DNA of 64,000 nt from Flavobacteriaceae bacterium (GTDB lineage: Bacteria > Bacteroidota > Bacteroidia > Flavobacteriales > Flavobacteriaceae). How positions within the stretch are numbered: the stretch's first letter is position 1; each line of letters opens with the position of its first letter. Below the pieces are notes generated by a model. It did no database searches. It was not told the DNA's origin and worked only from the letters and a program-made list of their open reading frames with translations. Shown in pieces: positions 37,698 through 47,555 of this stretch. The translations under genes and the position numbers were made by a program. The stretch is from NCBI GenBank assembly GCA_002702745.1, contig PABM01000031.1, positions 1-64,000 of the forward strand. The letters are read 5' to 3'.

Positions 37698-37985
37698 TTA
37701 ACTCTTTTCATCAAGAATATTTATCAGTATAGATAATCTATCCTCCAAATCATTAATAAATGTTTCTTCATTTAAAGAATTTTGTTTTTTACTTGAAGCA
37801 ATTTGTAAAGCACACATAGCTAAAGCATCTTGCTTGTCCCTAACAGAATAATTCTGTTCAAACTTTTTTATCAGAGTATTTATTTGTTGGGAAGCTAATC
37901 TAAGCCCTTGTTCCTGAGAAGGATCAATTGTTAAAGGATATACTCTATTAGCAACTGATAACTTAATTTTGAGCTTATCACTCAT
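37698..37985 (-). CDS. zapA: cell division protein ZapA
   Basis: Small FtsZ-ring stabiliser. After SDKLKIKLSVANRVYPLTID, which forms the N-terminal globular part, comes a helix with ASQQINTLIKKFE and a C-terminal coiled coil. I start at MSDKLK, 2 nt after the stop of the upstream coiled-coil gene; the longer frame overlaps that gene. 95 aa, normal size. The neighbouring 6S-like RNA supports the assignment. Confidence 0.88.
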   Translation of the reverse strand: MSDKLKIKLSVANRVYPLTIDPSQEQGLRLASQQINTLIKKFEQNYSVRDKQDALAMCALQIASSKKQNSLNEETFINDLEDRLSILINILDEKS

Positions 37986-37987
37986 AT

Positions 37988-38278
37988 TTAATCTGATAAT
38001 TGAGAAATACATAAATCTATTTCTCTAATAAGCGAATTTATTTCACTTCTTGTTTCATTAATATTATTTTCACTACCCGTAATAGTATTTGCAATTTTTA
38101 ATGCCTTAAACTTTTCTTCAAGAGATTCCAAATCTAACATTAAATCATTCCTTTCATTAATCAGGGATTTGTTTTTGTCTAATAACTCATTGTTTTCCTC
38201 TCTAAGACTTAAAAGTTCATTTAAATTAGATTCAACTTTTTTCTCTAAATCAAAAAACAAATCCTTAATTTTATCCAT
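37988..38278 (-). CDS. small coiled-coil protein upstream of zapA
   Basis: A 96-aa highly charged protein, predicted almost wholly coiled coil over residues 5-65 (heptad-like SLREENNELLDKNKSLINE). No signal or membrane segment. It ends 2 nt before zapA, so they are co-translated. Similar small coiled-coil genes precede zapA in Flavobacteria, and a ZapB-like role as a ZapA partner is a reasonable inference, not shown. Confidence 0.8.
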   Translation of the reverse strand: MDKIKDLFFDLEKKVESNLNELLSLREENNELLDKNKSLINERNDLMLDLESLEEKFKALKIANTITGSENNINETRSEINSLIREIDLCISQLSD

Positions 38279-38369
38279 AGTACAAATACTATAATTCCAA
38301 TTTAAACATTATATTTTAAATTTTCTGAATTTTTCATTTATAACTTAACAATTATATATTATTTTAGGG

Positions 38370-40064
38370 TTGATGAGATATTATTTATTGACAATATTTT
38401 TTCTTTGTGCTTCAATAATAAATTCACAAAATTCTGGTGATTATCCTCTTGAAATTCCAATTATTCTTTCTGGTACATTTGGTGAGCTGAGACCTAATCA
38501 TTTTCACGCAGGTATTGACATAAAAACCAAAGGTACCGAAGGTTTTAAAGTTTATTCAATCGGTGATGGCTACGTAAGTAGAATCCAAATTACTCATGGC
38601 GGATATGGAAAAGCATTATATATCAAACATGAAAATGGTCAATCTTCGGTTTATGCTCACCTTCAAAAGTTTTCGCCTAAAATTGAAAAAATTGTAAAGG
38701 AAATTCAATACTCTAAAGAATCATACACCTTTAAGACTTACCTCTCAAAAGATGAAATTAAAATTTCTGAAAAAGAATTAATTGGTTTTAGCGGAAACAC
38801 TGGGAGAAGTTTTGGGCCGCATTTACACTATGAACTTAGAGATGAATTTGATCGACCAATAAATCCCATGGCATTTAAAAATTATCCGGTTAGGGACACC
38901 ATCCCGCCTATTGTTTTAGGTCTTTACTATAAATTAATTCCTGAAAACTCAATAAGTGGTTCAAATTCAAGTTTCAATGAACTAAAATTGAAAAAAATTT
39001 CAGATAATTTATTTATTTCAGACACATTAAAAACAAGTGGACCTGTTGGATTTGGTATAAATTCATTCGACAGGATGAATAATACATGGAATAAAATGGG
39101 TTTATCTAACATTAAAACTAATATTGATGGTGATGAAATTTTTGATATGGACTTAAATTTATTTTCGTACGATGAATGGAGGCACATAAATACTTTTATT
39201 GATTATCCTTCATACAAGAATAAAAAAATAAAAATTCAAAAACTCTATATTGAAGAGTATAATCCACTTGATATGTATAAAAGATCGCTTGGCGATGGTG
39301 TTGTTAAAATAAATGAAAGAAATGATACTTATCTCTACATTATAAAATTATTTGATTTTAATAAAAACCAATCTGAAATTCTAGTACCAATTCAATGGAT
39401 AAAACAATATAATTTATTTGCTAGAAAATTAGATTTTGATAATATGTTCAAAGTAAATAAGGATAGTACATATAATTTTAAATTCCCTGGGACAAAAGTT
39501 TCAATCGAAAAAAACTCATTTTATACAGATAAAATAATTCAGATTTTTGAAGAAAACAACTTGTTACATATTGATAAAGACTCAATACCACTTCTAAAAG
39601 GAATAACAATTAAAATGGATGTCAGTCGTTATAATGATTCTATAAGAAATAAAACGTACATAGTTAGAATCGGTGAAAATAAAAAACCATCATTCGTTTC
39701 AAGTAAAAAAGAAGAAAATTATGTTATTGCAAAAGTTAATAACCTTGGTAATTTTGTGATTAAGGTTGATTCAATAAAACCCAATATTAGTGTAATTGAT
39801 ATTTCAGACAACCAATGGATCTCAAATAGAAAAAATTTAAGCATAAAAATAAGTGACAATGAATCAGGAATCAATTATTACAGAGGTACTATTAATGATA
39901 AATGGATTTTATTAGAATATAATCCTATGAAAGGAATTTTATCATATGATTTTAATGACAATGTTAACAGTGATGATGCAAAAAACATTTTAGAAATTAA
40001 AATAGAAGATAGGGTTGGGAATGTAAAAAAATTAACAAAAACATTTTACAGAAAAATCAAATAA
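38370..40064 (+). CDS. secreted M23 family metallopeptidase
   Basis: Peptidoglycan endopeptidase of the LytM type. A signal peptide (to about residue 20) precedes the M23 domain with zinc ligands in LRPNHFHAGIDI near residue 40 and HLHYELRD near 153, so it looks catalytically active. The large remainder (about 180-564) has no recognised domain and looks beta-rich. The stop overlaps the start of the TonB-dependent receptor as TAATG, a conserved pairing in Flavobacteria. Confidence 0.9.
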   Translation: MMRYYLLTIFFLCASIINSQNSGDYPLEIPIILSGTFGELRPNHFHAGIDIKTKGTEGFKVYSIGDGYVSRIQITHGGYGKALYIKHENGQSSVYAHLQKFSPKIEKIVKEIQYSKESYTFKTYLSKDEIKISEKELIGFSGNTGRSFGPHLHYELRDEFDRPINPMAFKNYPVRDTIPPIVLGLYYKLIPENSISGSNSSFNELKLKKISDNLFISDTLKTSGPVGFGINSFDRMNNTWNKMGLSNIKTNIDGDEIFDMDLNLFSYDEWRHINTFIDYPSYKNKKIKIQKLYIEEYNPLDMYKRSLGDGVVKINERNDTYLYIIKLFDFNKNQSEILVPIQWIKQYNLFARKLDFDNMFKVNKDSTYNFKFPGTKVSIEKNSFYTDKIIQIFEENNLLHIDKDSIPLLKGITIKMDVSRYNDSIRNKTYIVRIGENKKPSFVSSKKEENYVIAKVNNLGNFVIKVDSIKPNISVIDISDNQWISNRKNLSIKISDNESGINYYRGTINDKWILLEYNPMKGILSYDFNDNVNSDDAKNILEIKIEDRVGNVKKLTKTFYRKIK

Positions 40065-42496
40065 TGAAAAAAATTTTATCGCTTTTCATATTCCTAAGTT
40101 TTTTTACTTTTTATTCTCAGGAAGCAATTCTAACAGGTCTAATTTTGGATGATCAAAATTCACCAATCAAGGATGTTAATATTAAATTTAATGATAAAGG
40201 TTCAATTAGCGATGAAAACGGTTTCTATAAAATAGTACTAGAATCTAATAAAGAAATTGATATTGTCTTTAGTCATATTAATCACAAACAGCTAAAAATT
40301 AGTGTTGAGTTAGTAGAAAACGAAATTTTGGAATTCAATCCTATATTAAATACCAAATTTGAACAAATTTCTGAAGTTATTTTAAAATCATTTACAAGAG
40401 CACAATTAAAATCTATTTTAAGTATTTCACCTGAAAAATTAAGAAATATAAAAGGGGTACAACCTGGTATTGAAAATATACTAAAAACACTTCCTGGTGT
40501 AAGCATTAATAATGAAATGAGCACGCAATATTCAGTAAGAGGGGGAAATTTTGATGAAAATTTAGTTTATGTAAATGGGATTGAAATATACAGGCCATTT
40601 CTGATAAGATCAGGTCAACAAGAAGGACTTAGCTTTATAAATTCAGAAATGATTGAAGATATTAATTTTTCATCTGGTGGATTTGAGGCAATTTATGGAG
40701 ATAAAATGTCTTCTGTTTTGGATATTAAGTATAAATCCCCCGACACAAATAAGTATAATTTTAATGCAAGTTTGTTAGGAGGGAGTTTTATTTCTGAAAA
40801 TATTTCAAAAAATAATAAAATTTCAAATATTTTAGGAGTAAGATACAGAGACAATTCACTTCTTGTCAATTCCAAAGAAACTAACTCCAATTTTAAACCT
40901 TCATTCTTTGATCTTCAAAATTTTTTAAAAATTCAATTCAATTCAAAAATTAATATTTCAAGTATCACAAATTTTTCAATTAACAGATACAATTTTAAAC
41001 CTTTAAACAGACAGACTAACTTTGGAACAATAGAAGATCCATTAGCACTAATTATTTTTTACAACGGTGAAGAAAAAGATAAGTATTCTACATTTTTTAA
41101 CTCTTTTTCTTTGGATTTTAAGCCAAATCAACGTGATACATACACTTTTAATACATCATTTTACAATACCAATGAGAAAGAATATTTTGATATACTAGCG
41201 CAGTATAATTTAGCCGAGGTTAATTCAAATATTGGGGATGAAGATTTAGGTGAAGTTGAATTTAGCCAAGGAGTTGGAAGTCAATTAAATCACGCAAGAA
41301 ATAACCTTAATGCACAAATTTTAAATGTGGAATCAAAACTCAAACTAATTAGGAATAAAAATGAATTTAATTTTTCTCTGAAATTTACATCTGAAAAAAT
41401 CAATGACAGAATTGTTGAATGGGAGGTTATAGATTCAGCGGGCTACTTAATCGACCCACCTTTTTTAACAAATATTTCAGAACAACCTTATGAAGTAAAT
41501 CAAGGACCAATAGTTCCTTTTCAAAATATTCGAGCCACTACCGAATCTACTATCAATAGAATACAATTTTATAGTCAATGGGAAAACGAAAGCTATATTA
41601 ATGATAATAAAATATACTACAACCTTGGTTTTAGAATCCATAATTGGTCACTTGATTCTAGCGAAGACTTATCCAATAATACAGTAATTAGTCCTAGACT
41701 TCAAATTGGATATATTCCAAACTGGAGTCCAAATATGATATTTAATTTGAAATATGGTATTTATCACCAACCTCCCTTTTACAAAGAATTAAGAAGTTTT
41801 AATGGACAAATAAACCTGTCAGTTGAAGCTCAAAAATCAACTCATTATGTTTTTTCAAATGAATATAAATTTGATTTATGGAAAAGACCATTTAAATTAA
41901 ATTCTGAAATTTATTATAAAGATTTAGAAAATATTAATCCTTACACGATTGATAATGTTAGAGTAAGGTATCAAGCTAATAATAATGCTTTTGGATATGC
42001 ATATGGATTGGATTTGAGACTTAACGGTGAATTTGTTAAAGGAACTGAATCATGGTTCAGTTTTGGATATCTAAAGACCGAAGAAAATATTGACAATAGA
42101 GGATACATTTCTAGACCAACAGATCAAAGATTGAAATTTGGAATACTCTTTCAGGATTACGTACCAAATATGCCGAACTTAAAAATGTTTATTAATCTTA
42201 TTTACAACACCGGATTGCCCGGTGGATCGCCTAGCTATGCTGACCCTTATGCTTATCAAAACAGATTACCTGATTATAAGAGAGCAGATCTGGGAATTAT
42301 GTATTTAATTAAAGATTCAAATATATTATTTAACATTGATGAGTTATCTATCGGATTTGAGATTTTTAATATGTTCAACATACAAAATACTATAACAAAT
42401 ACATGGGTAAGAGATGTATACTCAAAGAGACAATACAGTATCCCAAACTATCTTAGTCCAAGAATATTTAATCTAAATATGGAAATTAAATTTTAA
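40064..42496 (+). CDS. TonB-dependent outer-membrane receptor
   Basis: An 810-aa TonB-dependent transporter. A signal peptide is followed by a carboxypeptidase-regulatory-like domain (about residues 22-100), a plug domain (SVRGGNFDENLVYVNGIEI near 155), and a beta-barrel ending in NMEIKF with the terminal aromatic residue expected for barrel assembly. No SusD partner lies next to it, so it is not a typical polysaccharide locus. Ligand unknown. Translationally coupled to the M23 peptidase. Confidence 0.9.
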   Translation: MKKILSLFIFLSFFTFYSQEAILTGLILDDQNSPIKDVNIKFNDKGSISDENGFYKIVLESNKEIDIVFSHINHKQLKISVELVENEILEFNPILNTKFEQISEVILKSFTRAQLKSILSISPEKLRNIKGVQPGIENILKTLPGVSINNEMSTQYSVRGGNFDENLVYVNGIEIYRPFLIRSGQQEGLSFINSEMIEDINFSSGGFEAIYGDKMSSVLDIKYKSPDTNKYNFNASLLGGSFISENISKNNKISNILGVRYRDNSLLVNSKETNSNFKPSFFDLQNFLKIQFNSKINISSITNFSINRYNFKPLNRQTNFGTIEDPLALIIFYNGEEKDKYSTFFNSFSLDFKPNQRDTYTFNTSFYNTNEKEYFDILAQYNLAEVNSNIGDEDLGEVEFSQGVGSQLNHARNNLNAQILNVESKLKLIRNKNEFNFSLKFTSEKINDRIVEWEVIDSAGYLIDPPFLTNISEQPYEVNQGPIVPFQNIRATTESTINRIQFYSQWENESYINDNKIYYNLGFRIHNWSLDSSEDLSNNTVISPRLQIGYIPNWSPNMIFNLKYGIYHQPPFYKELRSFNGQINLSVEAQKSTHYVFSNEYKFDLWKRPFKLNSEIYYKDLENINPYTIDNVRVRYQANNNAFGYAYGLDLRLNGEFVKGTESWFSFGYLKTEENIDNRGYISRPTDQRLKFGILFQDYVPNMPNLKMFINLIYNTGLPGGSPSYADPYAYQNRLPDYKRADLGIMYLIKDSNILFNIDELSIGFEIFNMFNIQNTITNTWVRDVYSKRQYSIPNYLSPRIFNLNMEIKF

Positions 42497-43638
42497 TTAA
42501 CCAGACTATCAATCAGATTAATTACATAATCAACTTCCTCCTTGGTATTGAAAATACTGAATGAAAATCTTAATGAAACTTTTTGATTTTCTTCATTGTT
42601 TTGAATTTCTCTAAGAACGTGAGAACCAGAGTCACTTCCACTCTGACAAGCACTCCCTTTTGAACATGCAATACCCTTAATATCTAACTTAAACATAAAT
42701 AATCCTCCTGTTTCACGTTTAATCGGAAGCAAGACGTTAACAAGTGTATAGGTTGACTTATTTACATCTTCACATAATCCATTAAATTTAACACCATTAA
42801 TTTTCTTTTTTATTTCTGAAATAAAATATTTTTTGAGTTCGCTAATATGTTTCTTTTCAGATTTTAAATTCTTAGTAGATATTTTTAAAGCTTCAGACAT
42901 CCCAATGATATTGTGAACTGATTCAGTACCAGCTCTTAGACCTTTTTCCTGCATTCCCCCTGTTATATAAGGTCCTAGATTGGTATTTTTCCTAACGAAC
43001 GCAAAGCCAATCCCTTTTGGCCCATGAAACTTATGTGCACTGGCAACAAAAAAATCAACTTTTATTTTTTCAAAATCTAAATCATAATGTCCAACTGATT
43101 GTACTGTGTCACTGTGAAATAAAGAATTATATTTTTTACAAATTTTTGAAACCGCATCAATATCTGTGATGTTTCCAATTTCATTATTAATATGCATTAA
43201 AGAAACAAGACATTTTTGATTAGAATTTTTTAAAATATTTTCCAAGTCTTCTAAATCTACGTTTCCTGATTTTGAAAGTTTAACAAATGATACTTCAATT
43301 TTATTAGTATTTAACAAATCGTCAATTGTATGGGTAACAGCATGATGTTCAATTTTTGTGGAAATAATATGTCTAACATCTAAATTATTTACACAATTTC
43401 TGATAATCATGTTATCACCTTCTGTCCCTCCAGAAGTAAAAATAATTTCTGATGATTTTACATTTAAAATATCAGAAATTTCCTTTCTTGATAATTCAAC
43501 AAGAGATTTAGAAGACCTACCATAACTATGTGTAGATGATGGATTTCCATATTCATTTTTTATAACATTTGACATAGCATCAACAACTTCATCTCTAACC
43601 TTAGTTGTGGCAGCATTATCAAGATAAATTGTAGACAT
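42493..43638 (-). CDS. cysteine desulfurase family protein (IscS/NifS-like)
   Basis: PLP enzyme that takes sulfur from cysteine for Fe-S cluster or tRNA thiolation. The PLP lysine lies in SAHKFHGPKGIGFA near residue 200, and the active cysteine in GSACQSGSDSGSHVLR near 327. FTSGGTEGDNMI near 68 is the cofactor phosphate region. Full length (381 aa). No iscU, sufE or other cluster gene is adjacent. It follows rocD by 34 nt on the same strand. Confidence 0.93.
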   Translation of the reverse strand: MSTIYLDNAATTKVRDEVVDAMSNVIKNEYGNPSSTHSYGRSSKSLVELSRKEISDILNVKSSEIIFTSGGTEGDNMIIRNCVNNLDVRHIISTKIEHHAVTHTIDDLLNTNKIEVSFVKLSKSGNVDLEDLENILKNSNQKCLVSLMHINNEIGNITDIDAVSKICKKYNSLFHSDTVQSVGHYDLDFEKIKVDFFVASAHKFHGPKGIGFAFVRKNTNLGPYITGGMQEKGLRAGTESVHNIIGMSEALKISTKNLKSEKKHISELKKYFISEIKKKINGVKFNGLCEDVNKSTYTLVNVLLPIKRETGGLFMFKLDIKGIACSKGSACQSGSDSGSHVLREIQNNEENQKVSLRFSFSIFNTKEEVDYVINLIDSLVN

Positions 43639-43672
43639 ATAAAGTGGTTAGTAGTACTAATTTATTAAAATA

Positions 43673-44896
43673 TTATTCAAAATCTTTCAGAGATGAGGTA
43701 ATTATTTCAATACAATTATTTAGTTGATCTTCATTAATTATCAGAGGTGGTGCAAATCTTATAATATTTCCATGTGTTGGCTTTGCCAACAAACCTTTTT
43801 CCGCCATTTTTAAGCATATATTCCATGCTATATCACTATTCTCATCATCTTTTATTACAATCGCATTTAACAATCCCTTTCCTCTTGTTTTTTCAACGAT
43901 ATTACTTTTATTAATATATTTTTGAATTTTATCCCGAAATATAACACCCATATTGTGTGCATTTTCAGCTAATTTTTCATCTCTAATTACTTTCAACGCA
44001 GCCATCGCCACTTCGCATGCTACAGGATTACCACCAAAAGTGGAGCCATGCTCTCCAGGTTTAATTGTAAGCATTACCTCATCTGAAGCTAAAATTGCTG
44101 AAACAGGAAAGACTCCTCCAGAAAGTGCTTTTCCTAAAATTAAAATATCAGGCTTAAAACCATGATGTTCACAACAAATCATTTTCCCAGTTCTTCCTAT
44201 ACCTGTTTGAACTTCATCAGCTATAAATAAAACATTAGAGTCTTTGCACATTTCATATGCATTCTTCAAGTAGTTTTCGTCAGGGACTACTACTCCAGCC
44301 TCACCTTGAATTGGCTCTACCATAAAAGCAGCAACATTTGGATCTTTTAATGCCTCACTTAGTGAGTCTAGATTGTTGTAAGGAATTATTTCATATCCAG
44401 GCATAAATGGCCCAAAGCCATTTGTGCTACTTAAATCTGTAGAAGATGAAATAGCACCAAGGGTTCTTCCCCAAAAGTTTCCTTCAACAAATATTATTTT
44501 TGCAGAATCTTTGGGTATTTTTTTTACTTCATATCCCCATTTTCTAGCTAACTTGATTGCAGTTTCACCTCCTTCAACACCCGTATTCATAGGTAAAACC
44601 TTGTCATAATCAAAAAAATCAGTAATAAATTTTTCATACTGACCTAGGATGTTGTTATGAAAAGCTCTTGATGTTAAAGTAAGTTTTTTTGACTGATCAA
44701 TTAATGCAGATATTATTTTTGGATGACAATGACCTTGATTTACAGCACTGTATGCTGATAAGAAATCAAAATATTTTTTTCCTTCTACATCCCAAAGATA
44801 CACACCCTCACCTTTTTCTAAAACTACTGGTAATGGGTGATAGTTATGAGCTCCATATTTGTATTCTAGATTAATTAGATCTTTTGAATTTAACAT
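43673..44896 (-). CDS. rocD: ornithine aminotransferase
   Basis: Class III PLP aminotransferase converting ornithine and 2-oxoglutarate to glutamate semialdehyde and glutamate. Family segments: [20 protein letters not shown] at residue 14, the PLP lysine in [16 protein letters not shown] near 250, [12 protein letters not shown] near 196. Full length at 407 aa. Links arginine catabolism to proline and glutamate; no arginase gene is nearby. Confidence 0.95.
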   Translation of the reverse strand: MLNSKDLINLEYKYGAHNYHPLPVVLEKGEGVYLWDVEGKKYFDFLSAYSAVNQGHCHPKIISALIDQSKKLTLTSRAFHNNILGQYEKFITDFFDYDKVLPMNTGVEGGETAIKLARKWGYEVKKIPKDSAKIIFVEGNFWGRTLGAISSSTDLSSTNGFGPFMPGYEIIPYNNLDSLSEALKDPNVAAFMVEPIQGEAGVVVPDENYLKNAYEMCKDSNVLFIADEVQTGIGRTGKMICCEHHGFKPDILILGKALSGGVFPVSAILASDEVMLTIKPGEHGSTFGGNPVACEVAMAALKVIRDEKLAENAHNMGVIFRDKIQKYINKSNIVEKTRGKGLLNAIVIKDDENSDIAWNICLKMAEKGLLAKPTHGNIIRFAPPLIINEDQLNNCIEIITSSLKDFE

Positions 44897-44927
44897 TGTA
44901 ATAATTTTTAACTAGTTGTATTTTGTC

Positions 44928-44935
44928 CAAATTTA
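44928..44935 (-). promoter_or_regulatory. candidate -7 box for rocD
   Basis: TAAATTTG on the minus strand, 31 nt before the rocD ATG, matches TAnnTTTG. No -33 element seen. Confidence 0.35.
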
Positions 44936-44966
44936 ATGAATTATATTTAGTAAAATTTAATTTGAA

Positions 44967-46370
44967 TTGAGTAGGAAAAGAAGAAATATAGTTTTGGAAA
45001 AGATTGAACTTACAGATGCTGGTTCATTAGGTAAATCTATTTCCAAAAAAGAAGGGGAAAGAATAATTTTTACAAAAAATGGTGTGCCTGGCGATATTGT
45101 AGACATTAGAGTTAGAAAGAAAAGAAAATCATATTTAGAAGGTGATATAATTAAATATCATAAATATTCATCAAAAAGAATAACTCCAAAATGCTCACAT
45201 TTTGAAATTTGTGGAGGATGCAGCTGGCAAAACATGAATTATGAAGATCAACTAAAGTATAAGGATATAGAAGTGACCGAAAACCTGAATAGAATTGGTA
45301 AATCTGAAGGATATATAAAACTACCAATAATTAAATCTGAAAAAACTTATTATTATAGAAATAAGATGGAGTTCTCTTTTAGCAACTCCAGATGGATTAC
45401 AGAAAAAGAGATTTACGAAGGAAATAGTATTACAAATAAAAATGCATTAGGTTTTCATAAATCTGGAATGTGGAGTAAAGTTGTAGATATTGAAAAATGC
45501 TATCTGCAGGCCAATATTTCTAATAAAATTAGAAATTTTATTAGGAAAAAAGCAGAAGAGTTAAAACTGGATTTTTTTGATTTAATTAAACAAAAAGGTG
45601 ATATCAGAAATTTAATGATCAGGTCAACTACGACAAAAGAAATTATGATATTAATTCAGTTTTATAAATTTTCTGAAAAATCCAAAAAACTTTTACAATA
45701 TATACAATCTGAATTCAAGGAGATTCAGTCAATTCTTTACGTTATTAATAAGAAAGCAAATCATACAATTTATGATTTAGAAATAAAATGTTTTAGCGGA
45801 GTCAATTATATAAACGAAAAAATAAATGATCTGTCTTTTAAAATTTCAGCAAAATCATTTTTTCAAACGAATTCTTTTCAAACCGGCAAACTTTATAATA
45901 TTGTGAAAAAATTTGCTGATTTAAAAGGAAATGAAACAGTATATGATCTTTACTGTGGCATTGGAACAATTTCATTATTCTTAGCAAACGATGCAAAAAA
46001 AATTATTGGAATTGAAACTATAGAAGATGCTATAATTTCTGCAAAATCAAACGCCAAGCTAAACAATATTTCAAATTGTGAATTTATTAAAGGTGATGTT
46101 AAGGATGTTATAAACAAACCAATAAAAAACCATAAAAACCCTGATATTATTATTGTTGATCCTCCAAGAAATGGACTTGATAAATCTGTTATTCATTCCT
46201 TAGTTAGATTATCACCAGATAAGATTATTTATGTGAGTTGTAATAGTTCTACTCAGGCTAGAGATATTATAGATTTGAAAGAATTTTATAAGTTAAAAAC
46301 TTCACAAGCGATAGATATGTTTCCACAAACATATCATGTGGAAAATGTTGTACTTTTAGAAAAAATATAA
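44967..46370 (+). CDS. rlmD: 23S rRNA (uracil(1939)-C(5))-methyltransferase RlmD-like
   Basis: RNA m5U methyltransferase of the TrmA/RlmD family. A TRAM domain (residues 5-62) is followed by iron-sulfur ligands CSHFEICGGC (about 75-84) and a fourth Cys in EKCYLQ, then the SAM fold with YDLYCGIGTISLFLA near 325, DPPRNGL near 395, and the catalytic cysteine in YVSCNSSTQARD. Starts with TTG; no better ATG exists before the TRAM domain. The target U1939 is inferred from the RlmD-like architecture. Followed directly by DUF6452 and DUF6048. Confidence 0.9.
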   Translation: MSRKRRNIVLEKIELTDAGSLGKSISKKEGERIIFTKNGVPGDIVDIRVRKKRKSYLEGDIIKYHKYSSKRITPKCSHFEICGGCSWQNMNYEDQLKYKDIEVTENLNRIGKSEGYIKLPIIKSEKTYYYRNKMEFSFSNSRWITEKEIYEGNSITNKNALGFHKSGMWSKVVDIEKCYLQANISNKIRNFIRKKAEELKLDFFDLIKQKGDIRNLMIRSTTTKEIMILIQFYKFSEKSKKLLQYIQSEFKEIQSILYVINKKANHTIYDLEIKCFSGVNYINEKINDLSFKISAKSFFQTNSFQTGKLYNIVKKFADLKGNETVYDLYCGIGTISLFLANDAKKIIGIETIEDAIISAKSNAKLNNISNCEFIKGDVKDVINKPIKNHKNPDIIIVDPPRNGLDKSVIHSLVRLSPDKIIYVSCNSSTQARDIIDLKEFYKLKTSQAIDMFPQTYHVENVVLLEKI

Positions 46371-46892
46371 ATGAAAAAGTTTTTTATAATATTGATTACA
46401 ACTGTTACAGCTTATAATTGTGAAAGTGATGATATATGCCCTGAATCAACTTTGACAACACCTAAAATGATTATTACCTTTTATGACGTTAATAATCCTG
46501 AGGAAAGAAAAAATGTGGAAAGCCTAGGGGTCTATATTGTTAAAAATAGTGAATTAACTCTGATAAATGAGATTAACGGTATAAATACCGATTCTATTGC
46601 AATTCCACTAAGAGATGATGAATCTGTTTCAAATTTTAAATTTTGTAAAGATTTTTCGGAAGATATAACCGTAATTCCAGCTGGTTTACCGAATCATTTA
46701 TATGTTGACTATGAAATATATGAAAGATTCGTCTCTAGAGCATGTGGCTTTATTAATAATTACAATTTATCACTAACTCTACCCTATGACCCCATAAACA
46801 CTCCTAGTCCAACAAACTGGATTTCTGATGTAATTATTCTAAATGATTCTGTAAATAATGAAAATCAATCTCATGTTAAAATACTTCATTAG
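46371..46892 (+). CDS. DUF6452 family lipoprotein-like protein
   Basis: A 173-aa protein starting on the base after the rlmD stop. The N terminus (MKKFFIILITTVTAYNC) is a signal peptide with a lipobox-like end at Cys17, followed by the acidic stretch ESDDICPE common in surface-facing Bacteroidota lipoproteins. The remainder is beta-rich. I recognise it as DUF6452 by position and opening. No function is known. Confidence 0.78.
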   Translation: MKKFFIILITTVTAYNCESDDICPESTLTTPKMIITFYDVNNPEERKNVESLGVYIVKNSELTLINEINGINTDSIAIPLRDDESVSNFKFCKDFSEDITVIPAGLPNHLYVDYEIYERFVSRACGFINNYNLSLTLPYDPINTPSPTNWISDVIILNDSVNNENQSHVKILH

Positions 46893-47553
46893 CATAATTA
46901 CTTTTTTATTTATAAATATTACCCTTGGTAATGTTAAAATAGCAGATGATACAATCGAAAAATTTGGTGTCAGAGCAGGATTAGATTTAAATAAGATAAT
47001 AAGGTCTGCTACTGATGAAGATTATGCAGGATTTTCTTTAAGTGGAGATATCAGACTAATGGAGTCATTTTACATATTTTCTGAGATTGGAAATGAGGTA
47101 AAAGAAATAAATAGTAATTACATAAATTCCTCGGTTAAAGGTACATATGTAAAGTTTGGTGTAAATTTTAAATTAAACAATGATATTAGAACGCAAAATA
47201 TTGTCTACTCTGGTTTAAGTGTTGGTTACAGCAATTTTGATCAAAATATAAACAGCTACACTATTTATAATACACACAGTAATTACTGGGGACAATCAAC
47301 AATTAATAATCCAATAAATTTATCAAACCTAAATACCTTATGGATTGAGTTTATATTTGGGATGAAAACCGAAATATTAAATAATCTTTTTCTAGGTTTT
47401 GAGCTTCAATTAAAGAATATCATAAAACAAAAAAACATTCAAAACATAACCAATTTTTACATTCCAGGATTTAACAGAACATATGATAGCTCAGGTTTAG
47501 GAGCTGGATTTAGCTACACGGTTTCTTACCTAATACCAGTTATAAAAAAATAA
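46858..47553 (+). CDS. DUF6048 family outer-membrane barrel protein
   Basis: A 231-aa protein with a signal peptide (about residues 1-24) and amphipathic beta strands through to the C terminus, as in small outer-membrane barrels. It overlaps DUF6452 by 35 nt; an alternative ATG at 46873 would shorten the overlap. The rlmD-DUF6452-DUF6048 order recurs in Flavobacteria, so the two probably act together at the outer membrane. Function unknown. Confidence 0.77.
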   Translation: MKINLMLKYFISIITFLFINITLGNVKIADDTIEKFGVRAGLDLNKIIRSATDEDYAGFSLSGDIRLMESFYIFSEIGNEVKEINSNYINSSVKGTYVKFGVNFKLNNDIRTQNIVYSGLSVGYSNFDQNINSYTIYNTHSNYWGQSTINNPINLSNLNTLWIEFIFGMKTEILNNLFLGFELQLKNIIKQKNIQNITNFYIPGFNRTYDSSGLGAGFSYTVSYLIPVIKK

Positions 47554-47555
47554 AA

